Below are positions 24,487 through 33,084 of a stretch of 64,000 nt of DNA, in pieces. Location of the stretch: assembly GCA_023252195.1 (NCBI GenBank), contig JAHEXI010000005.1, positions 151,999 through 215,998 on the forward strand, read 5' to 3'. How positions within the stretch are numbered: the first letter of the stretch is position 1; each line of letters opens with the position of its first letter. A program made the translations under genes and the position numbers. Origin of the DNA: Pseudonocardiales bacterium. GTDB taxonomy: Bacteria > Actinomycetota > Actinomycetes > Mycobacteriales > Pseudonocardiaceae. A model generated the notes under the pieces. The model was given only the letters and a program-made list of their open reading frames with translations, had not been told where the DNA came from and did no database searches.

Positions 24487-27472
24487 TCGCGATCGGCCGC
24501 TCGCCACGGTGTTCCACCAGCGTTGCTTCTCCCAGGCATAGGTATGGCGCCGAGCCCAAGTCGTCGTAGCGTGTTTCGCGCACGAGCAGGAGCACCCGAC
24601 TGCCTCCCGCGAGATAGCGGCGGCCGGTGGGCGAGTCGCGGGACGTGTTGTTTTGAGATTCCCAATGAAACAAGTCCGCCGCAAGTGGGTAGTCGCGGTA
24701 CCGGGTGGTGGGTGAGAAGTCGCGCTCCTCCTTGCGTAGTGTCACGAGCAGCGCGTCCACTCCTGTTTCGGGTGCCCAGGCCACGCCCGCGGCCCGACCG
24801 TGAGGTTTGCGCTCCCAGTTCGCCCACCTAATTCCAGCGAGTATTTCCTCTCGGCGATAGCTGGCGTGCGAGAGGAGACTAACGCCCGGAATGCCCAGTG
24901 GCTGTGGGATGTGCCGGGCCTGGTCGGTGGTGATAGCAAGAAGCTCCTCGATCTCGGCCGTGACGGCGGGATGCGCCCGTAGTTGCGCCAAACCGGCATC
25001 GTAGGACGAGAAGCCACCGCGGTTGGGCCACACCGTGAAAAACAGCATTCGGGCGAGTGCCTGATCGAGCGGCGAGAGTGAATCGTAGGACGGCCCATCC
25101 GCTGCAGCGAGGAGGCGGGTGTAGAGCGCCAACCGCTCCGGGTCATTGACATGGGACAGAGCGACTACTCGCCGCAGCAGCGCATCCTCGTTCGAGCCTG
25201 CGGGCAACGTCGGCAGTCCCGCCTCGCGGCGCAGCCCCGTCCAACTCTGATCCGGTCGCCCGTACACATCGGCCAGCTCCCGCTCAGACGCCGAGAGGAA
25301 CTCCGCGAGCGGGAGATCGCCGTGCGACCGGACGTCGGCGACCAGTTCACGCCGGGAGCGCGATAGCGCGCCACGGACATTGTCGAGCACTATGTCGCGG
25401 GCGACCCGGTCGAGCACCAGCTGCGATCCCGAGGGCAGGAAAGGGAATCCGTGCTCGATCTCTTGACGCAAACGGCTGCGCGACGTTCCGGTCAGCGCTC
25501 GATAACGCAGGTCGAACCGGTACTCGCGGCGGTGCTGGCCGATGAAGTCGAGAACTGTGAGAACAGCCTTGCCTGGTGTGCGCCGCAGCCCGCGTCCGAG
25601 CTGTTGCAGGAACACCGTCGCGCTCGACGTTGGCCGTAGCAGCAGCAGAGTGTCGACATCGGGCAGGTCGACGCCCTCATTGAACAGATCGACGGTAAAC
25701 AGACAACTAATCTCACGGTGGCGCAGCGCGGCCGCGGCCTGCGCCCGCTCAGCGAGCGGCGTCTGGCCGGACAGCGCCCGCGACGGAATCCCGGCCTGGG
25801 TGAATACCCGCGCCATGTACTCGGCATGCGTTACCGAGACGCAGAAACCGAGCGCCCGCATCCGGCTGGTGTCCGTCACCTGACGATCCAGCGCTTTGAG
25901 TACCAGGCGAGCCCGGCCGTCATTGCCCGTGTAGAGCTCTGAAAGTCCGGCGACGTCGTAGGCGCCGCGGCTCCATTCGATGGCAGTGAGGTCGGTATTG
26001 TCCGCAATACCGAAGTAGTGGAACGGGCAGAGCAGATCCTGGTCGAGGGCGTCGCCCAACGGTAGTTCATATGCGGTGCGCCCGTCGAAGAAGCTCCGCA
26101 CGTCGACGCCGTCACTGCGTTCCGGGGTGGCGGTGAGCCCGAGCAACTCGCCGGGGTGTAGCTGATCCAACAGCCGGCGGTAAGTCGCGGCCTCGGCATG
26201 GTGGAATTCGTCGATGACGACAAGATCGAACTGCGGCAGTTGCTCCATTGTGGATAACGACTGCACGGATGCGAACACCTGCCGCCACTGCTTCGGACGC
26301 TGACCGCCGACTAGCAGGTCGCCCAACGTTCCGTCGCCGAGCACCTCGCGGTAGGTGCGCATGGCCTGGTCGAGGATCTCCTTGCGATGCGCGACGAAAA
26401 GCAACGACTCGCCTTGGCCCTGGTGGCGCAGCCGCTGGTAGTCGAGCGCAGCGATGACCGTCTTACCGGTCCCGGTCGCAGCGACGACGAGGTTTCGGTG
26501 CCGGTCATGTACGGCGCGCTCGGCGTCGAGCGCCTCCAGGATTCGCTCCTGATGGGGGCGTGGGCGAACTTCCAAGCCGGACAGGGTGATCGCGCCGCCG
26601 GAGCCGCCCTCGCTCGCCAGCGCTCTGTCTAACAGTTCGGCATCGCGATCCGGGTCGTAGTGCCGAAAGTCGGGGTCGTTCCAGTAGGTGTCGAAGGTGG
26701 CTTCGAACTTGCGTACCAGCACTGGTGTGGCGATCGCGGAGATCCGTACGTTCCACTCCAGACCGTCGAGCAGCGCGGATTTCGACAGATTCGAGCTGCC
26801 GACGTATCCGGTATCGAAACCGCTGTTGCGACGAAACAGCCATGCCTTCGCGTGCAGCCGGGTGGACTGCGCGTCGTAGCGTATGCGCACCTCGGCGCCG
26901 AACTTGCGAACCAATTCGTCGAGTGCTCGACGTTCGGTGGCCCCTCGATAGGTCGTGGTGATCACTCGGAGCGGCACCCCTCGGTTGTGCAGCGTCTCCA
27001 GTTCATCGGCGAGTATCCGGATGCCGTGCCAGCGGATGAAGGCACAGAGCAGGTCAACTCGGTCGGCGCTGGCCAGCTCAGCGCGCAGTTCCGCGCCCAG
27101 CGACGGCTCACCGCGAGTGTTGGTGAGCAGGGCGACGTCCGACAACGGCGTCGCCGGCCGCACCACTAAGCGGTGGACACCAGGTGCTTCCGGGATGGCC
27201 AGCGCGAGCAGTTGCTCCAGCGCCACCACGACATCCGCATCGTCGGTGACCTGGGCGAGCAGGCTGTTGATCTTTTCCAGCCGCAAGTGATGCGGCTGAT
27301 CCTGCAGCGCACGGCGCACCGCGTCGGCGACATGTCGGGCCAGCACCTCCGGCGCCTCAGCCGCTTCGACCTCGCCGAAGTGCGGGGTGGCCTCGGGCAC
27401 AGCGCGCAACGCGCAGTCCACCGCACGGGTGTGCAGCGACTCGTAAGCTCCTTCGGAGAGCCGCTCATTCAC
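24419..27472 (-). CDS. PLD-nuclease-like, superfamily 2 helicase and DUF3427 fusion protein
   Basis: 1017 residues. An N-terminal helical region precedes a phospholipase-D-like domain with LHAKAWLF and GSSNLSKSAL (HxK...N/S signature, one HKD half). The helicase core has Walker A AATGTGKTVIAAL, box II VIDEFHHAEA, motif III LGLTATPERSDG and motif VI QQLGRGLRRTPGK. The last ~300 residues match DUF3427. Such fusions are found scattered in bacteria, often near defence genes, but this copy sits alone inside the conserved core, on the opposite strand, which suggests insertion. A role in nucleic-acid restriction or repair is inferred from domains only. Confidence 0.87.
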   Translation of the reverse strand: MNERLSEGAYESLHTRAVDCALRAVPEATPHFGEVEAAEAPEVLARHVADAVRRALQDQPHHLRLEKINSLLAQVTDDADVVVALEQLLALAIPEAPGVHRLVVRPATPLSDVALLTNTRGEPSLGAELRAELASADRVDLLCAFIRWHGIRILADELETLHNRGVPLRVITTTYRGATERRALDELVRKFGAEVRIRYDAQSTRLHAKAWLFRRNSGFDTGYVGSSNLSKSALLDGLEWNVRISAIATPVLVRKFEATFDTYWNDPDFRHYDPDRDAELLDRALASEGGSGGAITLSGLEVRPRPHQERILEALDAERAVHDRHRNLVVAATGTGKTVIAALDYQRLRHQGQGESLLFVAHRKEILDQAMRTYREVLGDGTLGDLLVGGQRPKQWRQVFASVQSLSTMEQLPQFDLVVIDEFHHAEAATYRRLLDQLHPGELLGLTATPERSDGVDVRSFFDGRTAYELPLGDALDQDLLCPFHYFGIADNTDLTAIEWSRGAYDVAGLSELYTGNDGRARLVLKALDRQVTDTSRMRALGFCVSVTHAEYMARVFTQAGIPSRALSGQTPLAERAQAAAALRHREISCLFTVDLFNEGVDLPDVDTLLLLRPTSSATVFLQQLGRGLRRTPGKAVLTVLDFIGQHRREYRFDLRYRALTGTSRSRLRQEIEHGFPFLPSGSQLVLDRVARDIVLDNVRGALSRSRRELVADVRSHGDLPLAEFLSASERELADVYGRPDQSWTGLRREAGLPTLPAGSNEDALLRRVVALSHVNDPERLALYTRLLAAADGPSYDSLSPLDQALARMLFFTVWPNRGGFSSYDAGLAQLRAHPAVTAEIEELLAITTDQARHIPQPLGIPGVSLLSHASYRREEILAGIRWANWERKPHGRAAGVAWAPETGVDALLVTLRKEERDFSPTTRYRDYPLAADLFHWESQNNTSRDSPTGRRYLAGGSRVLLLVRETRYDDLGSAPYLCLGEATLVEHRGERPIAITWRLHRPMPAEVLQQGAVAAT

Positions 27473-27569
27473 CGCCGCAGCGTCGCACGGACCAACGGCA
27501 CGTCAGTCACTGCGGGCTGCTCCAGCGATGGCGAGGAGGCGTGGCCGAGCCTGCTACAACTGCGAGAAC

Positions 27570-27634
27570 GGTCGTGAACTCGACTCCACCGACCTTCCCA
27601 TCGACGAAACGTGCGTGGCGTCGAGTTCACGACC
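27570..27634. repeat. 15-bp perfect inverted repeat
   Basis: GGTCGTGAACTCGAC (27570-27584) is repeated in reverse complement at 27620-27634, with 35 nt between. No gene lies inside. It could be a REP-like intergenic element, an operator pair or the ends of a small non-autonomous element. Confidence 0.7.
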
Positions 27635-27688
27635 AGAATCAACCCCCGGTCCCGCGCGGTGATGGCTTACGTGTCCGAACTGCTACTG

Positions 27689-27718
27689 CGGCCTGCGGCG
27701 TCTTCGCGCCGCAGGCCG
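27689..27718. terminator. Strong 12-bp hairpin
   Basis: CGGCCTGCGGCG and its exact complement flank the 6-nt loop TCTTCG. The stem is perfect and GC-only apart from one A-T pair. No U-tract follows on either strand; actinobacterial terminators often lack one. It may insulate the two divergent genes. Confidence 0.5.
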
Positions 27719-27750
27719 ATCGTTACCGCATACCCACGCCCGGCCGCGAA

Positions 27751-27812
27751 GATCGTCGAAAGTGAGTGCTGGCCGTGCAGGTTTGCACTGCTGGGGCTCA
27801 CTTTCGGCGATC
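27751..27812. repeat. 16-bp inverted repeat with one mismatch enclosing a small hairpin
   Basis: GATCGTCGAAAGTGAG (27751-27766) pairs with 27797-27812 with one mismatch. The interior contains GTGCA-GGTT-TGCAC, a second stem. The whole forms a nested structure about 60 nt long upstream of the dagK-like gene. Confidence 0.65.
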
Positions 27813-27924
27813 AAGGCGGTCCACCGTGACCTCGCAGACGCCCGAGGGCAGCGCACCGCTCAGCGCGTGCCGATCGCTCCGAGCACGCAAAGCCGACCAG
27901 CAGCCAACCGTATGATTCCGCGCT

Positions 27925-28806
27925 GTGCGCGCCACGCTGATCGTCAACCCGCATTCCGGTCATGGTGCGGCGACGCGGGTGGCCGGCACAGTGGCCGATA
28001 AGTTGCGCGCCGCAGTCCCGGAGCTGGTCGCCACCGTGACCGCCGATGCGGCCGCCACCAGCAGGGTCGCCGCACAAGCCGCACAGCGCGGGGACGATGT
28101 GCTCGCTGTACTCGGCGGGGACGGTACGGCGCACCTGGCCGCTCAGGCCCTCGCGGGTACCGCGACCGCGCTGGCGGTGCTGCCTAGCGGAAGCGGCAAC
28201 GATCTGGCGGCGGCGTTGGGGATCCCGGCCGATCCGGTGCAGGCCGCCCAGCGCATAGCCCGAGCACTGCAAACCGGGCAGCGGCGGCGGATCGACCTGG
28301 GCCGCATCGAAGGCGCAGCCGGCTTCGCGACGGTGTTGTGTACCGGCTTCGACGCAGCGGTGAACAAGCGGGCCAATGCGATGCGCTGGCCCGCCGGACC
28401 GCGCCGGTACGACCTGGCGGTGCTGGCCGAACTTGCCGCCTTAACGCCGAGGCCGGTGCGGGTGCGCACCGAAACCACCGAGGTGGAGCTGGAGGCGATC
28501 CTGGTCGCGGTCGGTAACGGATCCAGCTACGGCGGTGGGTTGCGAATCTGCCCGGACGCCACGCTGGCCGACGGGCTGCTCGACGTGATCGTCATCGCCG
28601 CGGTGAGCCGGCGCCGGCTGCTGCGGGTGTTCCCCGCGCTGCGCACCGGTGCCCATGTGCACGAGCCGGAGGTGACCGTCTTACGCACCGCAACCGTATG
28701 CATCGACGGCGACCCGAGCTGGCCCGTCTACGCCGACGGTGAACCACAGGGCACTCTGCCGGTGACTGTGCACTGCGAACCTGGGGCGCTCACCGTCGTC
28801 GCCTAG
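27925..28806 (+). CDS. Diacylglycerol/lipid kinase family protein
   Basis: 293 residues. The DAGK catalytic fold is shown by LIVNPHSGHG at the N-terminus, the nucleotide motif VLGGDGTAHL and LPSGSGNDLAAALG. The C-terminal half has VGNGSSYGGGLRICPDA and ends with the usual ADGEP element. It probably phosphorylates a membrane lipid (diacylglycerol or a related lipid). GTG 27925 has no SD and is preceded by TATGAT at 8 nt, a leaderless start. Its TAG stop is the first part of TAGCCT, the possible -10 box of helY. Confidence 0.87.
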   Translation: MRATLIVNPHSGHGAATRVAGTVADKLRAAVPELVATVTADAAATSRVAAQAAQRGDDVLAVLGGDGTAHLAAQALAGTATALAVLPSGSGNDLAAALGIPADPVQAAQRIARALQTGQRRRIDLGRIEGAAGFATVLCTGFDAAVNKRANAMRWPAGPRRYDLAVLAELAALTPRPVRVRTETTEVELEAILVAVGNGSSYGGGLRICPDATLADGLLDVIVIAAVSRRRLLRVFPALRTGAHVHEPEVTVLRTATVCIDGDPSWPVYADGEPQGTLPVTVHCEPGALTVVA

Positions 28807-28815
28807 CCTGGGACG

Positions 28816-31521
28816 GTGGCCGACTCTCCCGCCGAGGCGTATTCAGCGGCCCGCCGGCGGGTAGCTTTCCCACGCCTCGACGACTTCGCCGGCGCTCTGC
28901 CCTTCCAGCTTGACCCCTTCCAGCGCGACGCATGCGAAGCGCTCGAGGCAGGCCACGGGGTACTGGTCTGCGCCCCTACCGGCGCAGGCAAGACCGTGGT
29001 CGGTGAGTTCGCGGTGCACCTGGCCCTGGAGCAAGGGGGCAAATGCTTCTACACCACGCCGATCAAGGCGCTGTCCAACCAGAAGTACGCCGACCTGGCG
29101 GCCAGGCACGGCGCGGACAGCGTCGGCCTGCTCACCGGGGACACCTCGATCAACGGCGGCGCATCCGTGGTCGTGATGACCACCGAGGTGCTGCGCAACA
29201 TGATCTACGCCAGGTCGTCCACTCTGGACGGCCTGGCCTACGTCGTGATGGACGAAATCCACTATCTCGCAGACCGGTTCCGTGGCGCGGTGTGGGAAGA
29301 GGTGATCCTCAACCTGCCGGACAGCGTGCGGCTGGTCGGCCTGTCCGCCACGGTGAGCAACGCCGAGGAGTTCGGTGAGTGGCTGGTCGACGTACGGGGC
29401 GACACCGCGGTGGTGGTCGACGAGCACCGTCCGGTACCGCTGTGGCAGCACATGATGATCGGTTCGCGGATGTTCGACCTGTTCGCCGACAACATCACCG
29501 ACGGCCGCCTCGCTGTCGACCCGCGCCTGGTGCGGCGCGTCCAGGAGGTGGAACGGCGCAGCGGGTGGGATCGGCCGCGGCACGGCGGACCCCGATTCCG
29601 GCCACCGGCCCGGGTGGACGTGGTGGCGCGATTGGACCGTGACGGTTTGCTGCCGGCGATCACCTTCATCTTCAGCCGGGCCGGCTGCGAAGCAGCGGTG
29701 AACCAGTGCATCCGCAGCGGGCTGCGCTTGACCACCCCTGAGGAGTCTGAGCAGATCCGCCGGGTAGTGGACACCCGCACGACTGACCTGCCGGAGGGCG
29801 ACCTCGGGGTGCTCGGCTTCTGGGAATGGCGCGACGCGCTGGAGCGGGGCGTCGCCGCCCACCACGCGGGGATGCTGCCCGCGTTCAAGGAGACCGTGGA
29901 GGACCTGTTCGTCCGCGGGTTGGTCAGAGCGGTGTTCGCCACCGAAACCCTCGCGTTGGGGATCAACATGCCGGCCCGCACAGTCGTGCTGGAACGGTTG
30001 GTCAAGTACAACGGGGAAGCCCACGTCGATCTCACCCCCGGCGAGTACACCCAGCTCACCGGCCGAGCCGGGCGCCGCGGCATCGACGTCGAGGGCCATG
30101 CGGTGGTGCTGTGGCAACCTGGTGTGGACCCGACTCAGGTGGCTGGGCTGGCGTCAACCCGCACCTACCCGCTTCGCAGCTCGTTTCGACCTGGCTACAA
30201 CATGGCCGTCAATCTGGTCGATCGGGTCGGGGTGGCCGCTGGGAGGGCGCTGCTCGAACAGTCCTTCGCGCAGTTCCAGGCCGACCGCTCGGTGGTGGGC
30301 ATGGCCCGCCGGATCGACCGCAACGCCGAGGGCCTGGCTGGCTACGCCGAGGCGATGGTCTGCGATCAGGGTGATTTCGCCGAGTACGCCCGGTTGCGCC
30401 GGCAGATTTCGGAGCGGGAGCGCGCCCTGGCCCGTCTCGGTGGTGCAGCGCGGCGCGCCGAGGTGGCGGCGTCGCTGAGCCAACTCAAGCGTGGCGACGT
30501 GATCGTGGTGCCCGGCGGGCGCCGGTCGGGTCTGGCCGTGGTCATCGATCCCGGTGACGGCCCAGTCGACGATCCCCGCCCGCTGCTGCTCACCGAGGAC
30601 CGCTGGGCGGGCCGGCTGTCGATGGCCGACTTCCCGACTCCGGTGGAGGTACTGGGCCGGATGCGGCTACCCAAAAGGGTCGAGCACCGGGTTCCTCGGG
30701 TGCGCCGTGACCTTGCCTCGGCGCTGCGGGAGACCGGTATTTCGGCACCGTCCCGGGCTCGACGGCGCAGCGAGGCGGCTGACGACGCCGAGCTCGCCGC
30801 TCTGCGACGGGCGCTGCGGGTGCATCCGTGTCACGGGTGCGACGATCGGGAGGCGCATGCCCGGTGGGCCGAGCGGTACGACCGGTTGGACCGGGAGACC
30901 GACACGCTGCGCCAGCAGGTCGCCGCCACCACGCACTCACTGGCCCGCGCGTTCGACCGGATCCGCGCGCTGCTGGCCGAGCGTGGTTATCTCGACGGCG
31001 AGCAGCTCACCGAGGACGGCCGCCGGCTGGCCCGGTTGTGGTCGGAGACCGACCTGCTCACCGCGGAGTGCCTGCGGCACCGGATCTGGGATGGTCTGGA
31101 GCCCGCCGAGTTGGCCGCGGTGGTCTCGGTGCTGGTCTTCGAGGCCCGCGGCGACGCTGCCACGCCCCGGGTTCCTCCCGGCCCGGTGAGCGATGCGCTG
31201 GTCGCGACCGTGCGGCTGTGGGCGGAGCTGGACGCCGATGAGCGGCGGCACCGGGTGGAGCGCACCCGCGAACCCGATCTGGGTTTCGCCTGGCCGGTGT
31301 ACCGGTGGGCGCGCGGGGAGTCACTGTCGGCGGTGTTGGTCGCTGCTGAGACCAACGGTGCTGAGTTGTCCGCGGGGGATTTCGTTCGGTGGTGCCGCCA
31401 GGTGGTGGACGTGCTCGACCAGGTGCGCGGTGTCGAGGGGCCGGGCTCCGCGGTCGGGGCCGCGGCGGCTGCTGCGGTAGGCGCGTTGCGCCGCGGCGTC
31501 GTCGCTCTGGGCACTGTGTGA
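28816..31521 (+). CDS. helY: HelY-like Ski2-family DExH RNA/DNA helicase
   Basis: 901 residues. Helicase motifs: Walker A APTGAGKTVV, box II VVMDEIHYLAD (DEIH), motif III GLSATVSN, motif VI QLTGRAGRRGID. The C-terminal part includes an rRNA-processing-arm-like region and a DSHCT-like domain (about 720-900), as in Ski2/Mtr4 proteins. The mycobacterial homologue HelY lies in the same neighbourhood near tatAC. A role in RNA processing is likely but not established for this protein. GTG 28816 follows TAGCCT by 6 nt with no SD, so it is probably leaderless even though it lies 9 bp after the lipid kinase. Confidence 0.9.
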   Translation: MADSPAEAYSAARRRVAFPRLDDFAGALPFQLDPFQRDACEALEAGHGVLVCAPTGAGKTVVGEFAVHLALEQGGKCFYTTPIKALSNQKYADLAARHGADSVGLLTGDTSINGGASVVVMTTEVLRNMIYARSSTLDGLAYVVMDEIHYLADRFRGAVWEEVILNLPDSVRLVGLSATVSNAEEFGEWLVDVRGDTAVVVDEHRPVPLWQHMMIGSRMFDLFADNITDGRLAVDPRLVRRVQEVERRSGWDRPRHGGPRFRPPARVDVVARLDRDGLLPAITFIFSRAGCEAAVNQCIRSGLRLTTPEESEQIRRVVDTRTTDLPEGDLGVLGFWEWRDALERGVAAHHAGMLPAFKETVEDLFVRGLVRAVFATETLALGINMPARTVVLERLVKYNGEAHVDLTPGEYTQLTGRAGRRGIDVEGHAVVLWQPGVDPTQVAGLASTRTYPLRSSFRPGYNMAVNLVDRVGVAAGRALLEQSFAQFQADRSVVGMARRIDRNAEGLAGYAEAMVCDQGDFAEYARLRRQISERERALARLGGAARRAEVAASLSQLKRGDVIVVPGGRRSGLAVVIDPGDGPVDDPRPLLLTEDRWAGRLSMADFPTPVEVLGRMRLPKRVEHRVPRVRRDLASALRETGISAPSRARRRSEAADDAELAALRRALRVHPCHGCDDREAHARWAERYDRLDRETDTLRQQVAATTHSLARAFDRIRALLAERGYLDGEQLTEDGRRLARLWSETDLLTAECLRHRIWDGLEPAELAAVVSVLVFEARGDAATPRVPPGPVSDALVATVRLWAELDADERRHRVERTREPDLGFAWPVYRWARGESLSAVLVAAETNGAELSAGDFVRWCRQVVDVLDQVRGVEGPGSAVGAAAAAAVGALRRGVVALGTV

Positions 31522-31566
31522 CAGCTCCCAGGATTAGCGCGAAATCCGCTGGGGAATCCTCGTGTC

Positions 31567-32085
31567 GTGAAGACCGAATTGAGCCTTGACGTCGACGGGG
31601 AGCCCTACCACCTGGCGGTGGATACTCGGATGACGCTGCTGGATCTGCTGCGGGAGCGGCTGGGCAAGATGAGCCCGAAGAAGGGCTGCGACCACGGTCA
31701 ATGCGGTGCCTGCACGGTGCTGATCAATGGCCGTCGTGCGCTGGCCTGCCTGGCGCTGGCGGTGGCGCACGACGGCTCCGAGGTCGTCACCGCCGATGGC
31801 CTGGCCCACGACGGCGCATTGCACCCGGTGGCACAGGCATTTCTCGACCATGACGCGTTCCAGTGTGGCTATTGCACCCCAGGACAGATCTGCTCGGCGG
31901 TCGGGATGTTGGACGAGTTCGCTCAGGGTTGGCCGAGCGCGGCCACCATTTACCCGGCGTCCGAGCCGGAGCTCGACCACGATGAGGTGGCCGAACGGAT
32001 GAGCGGAAATCTGTGCCGCTGCGGGGCGTACGCGAATATCGTGCCGGCGGTGCAGGATGCGGCCGGGCAGATGGCGCCGCGGTGA
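31567..32085 (+). CDS. paoA-like: 2Fe-2S subunit of a PaoABC-type aldehyde oxidoreductase
   Basis: 172 residues. The plant-type ferredoxin cluster motif is GCDHGQCGACTVLING with a fourth Cys in ALACLALA. The second 2Fe-2S domain has FQCGYCTPGQICSA and GNLCRCGAYANIV. This is the small subunit of the xanthine-oxidase family. Unlike E. coli PaoA no twin-arginine signal is seen, so the enzyme is presumably cytoplasmic. GTG 31567 is used. Its TGA overlaps the GTG of the FAD subunit (GTGA). Confidence 0.93.
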   Translation: MKTELSLDVDGEPYHLAVDTRMTLLDLLRERLGKMSPKKGCDHGQCGACTVLINGRRALACLALAVAHDGSEVVTADGLAHDGALHPVAQAFLDHDAFQCGYCTPGQICSAVGMLDEFAQGWPSAATIYPASEPELDHDEVAERMSGNLCRCGAYANIVPAVQDAAGQMAPR

Positions 32086-33083
32086 AGCCGTTCGCCTACC
32101 AGGCCCCCGGTGACGCCGCCACCGCGGTGCGCAGCGTCGCCGCCGATCCGGCCGCGGTGTTCCTCGGCGGCGGAACGAATCTCGTGGACCACCTCAAGCT
32201 CGGTGTTGCCGCACCGGACCTCATCGTCGACGTCACCGCGGCCACCTCCAACGAGATCACCGACGACGGCGCAGGCGGCTTGCGCATCGGCGCGGCGGTT
32301 CCCAACAGCGAACTGGCCGCCGACCGCCGCGTCCGAGATCGCTATCCGGTCGTGGCGCAGGCGCTGCTCTCCGGAGCCTCGGGGCAGCTACGCAACATGG
32401 CCACGACAGGCGGCAACCCGCTGCAACGCACCCGCTGCGTCTACTTCCAGGACGTCACGACGCCGTGTAACAAACGCAAATCCGGGTCCGGGTGCTCGGC
32501 GATCGGTGGCTACACGCGGTACCACGCGATCCTCGGAGCGTCCGAGCAGTGCATCGCCACCCACCCATCGGATCTGGCGGTCGCGCTGGCCGCCCTGGAC
32601 GCCGAAGTCAGGGTGCTCGGAGCCGCTGGGGAACGCGGGATCCCGTTCGTGGACCTGCACCGGCTACCGGGGGAGCACCCCGAACTCGACACGGTCCTCG
32701 AGCACGGCGAGCTCATCCTGTCGATCGACCTGCCACCGCTGCCGATGGCGGCCCGCTCGGCCTACCGCAAGGTCCGCGACCGCGCGTCCTATGCGTTCGC
32801 GTTGGTGTCGGTCGCCGCGGCGGTCGACGTTGCCGACGGGATTGTCCGCGACGCCCGCATCGCGTTCGGCGGGGTGGCGCACAAGCCGTGGCGGGCGACC
32901 AAGGCCGAGGAGTCACTCCGCGGGGCACCGGCGTCTGATGACAGTTACCGCGCGGCGGCACAGACCGAGCTGGCGGGCGCCCAGGCGCAGGACGGCATCG
33001 ACGGCGGCAACGCCTTCAAGATCCTGCTTCTCACCCGCACGCTGGTGGCGACGCTGCGCGACCTTGCTCACGAGGAGACCTGA
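32082..33083 (+). CDS. paoB-like: FAD/4Fe-4S subunit of the PaoABC-type oxidoreductase
   Basis: 333 residues from GTG 32082. The FAD-binding motif is VFLGGGTNLVDHLKLG, and the second FAD contact lies in GASGQLRNMATTGGNPLQRTRC. The stretch that follows holds Cys residues in RTRCVYF, TTPCNKR, GSGCSAIGG and EQCIATHPSD. This is the extra 4Fe-4S site that distinguishes PaoB/YagS from xanthine dehydrogenase FAD subunits. It passes electrons from the 2Fe-2S subunit to FAD. A longer frame to 32013 lies in the upstream gene. Confidence 0.92.
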   Translation: MKPFAYQAPGDAATAVRSVAADPAAVFLGGGTNLVDHLKLGVAAPDLIVDVTAATSNEITDDGAGGLRIGAAVPNSELAADRRVRDRYPVVAQALLSGASGQLRNMATTGGNPLQRTRCVYFQDVTTPCNKRKSGSGCSAIGGYTRYHAILGASEQCIATHPSDLAVALAALDAEVRVLGAAGERGIPFVDLHRLPGEHPELDTVLEHGELILSIDLPPLPMAARSAYRKVRDRASYAFALVSVAAAVDVADGIVRDARIAFGGVAHKPWRATKAEESLRGAPASDDSYRAAAQTELAGAQAQDGIDGGNAFKILLLTRTLVATLRDLAHEET

Positions 33084-33084
33084 C

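Larger units (their letters stand above)
27473..27924. other. Non-coding region with three inverted repeats
   Basis: This 452 bp gap upstream of the divergent helicase and dagK-like genes contains no convincing gene. Short frames here have no start signal and are interrupted by repeats. It holds three separate inverted repeats (27570-27634, 27689-27718, 27751-27812) and the leaderless-type -10 box TATGAT at 27911-27916, 8 nt before GTG 27925. Confidence 0.6.

Noticed and set aside
28843-30117. 424-codon minus-strand frame opposite helY
   Set aside because: Antisense shadow of helicase motifs, no SD, no domain.
32110-33084. N-terminal extension of the molybdenum subunit to 1019 residues
   Set aside because: It is an out-of-frame reading of the FAD-subunit gene, rich in Arg, Ser and Pro; GTG 33085 fits the family start.
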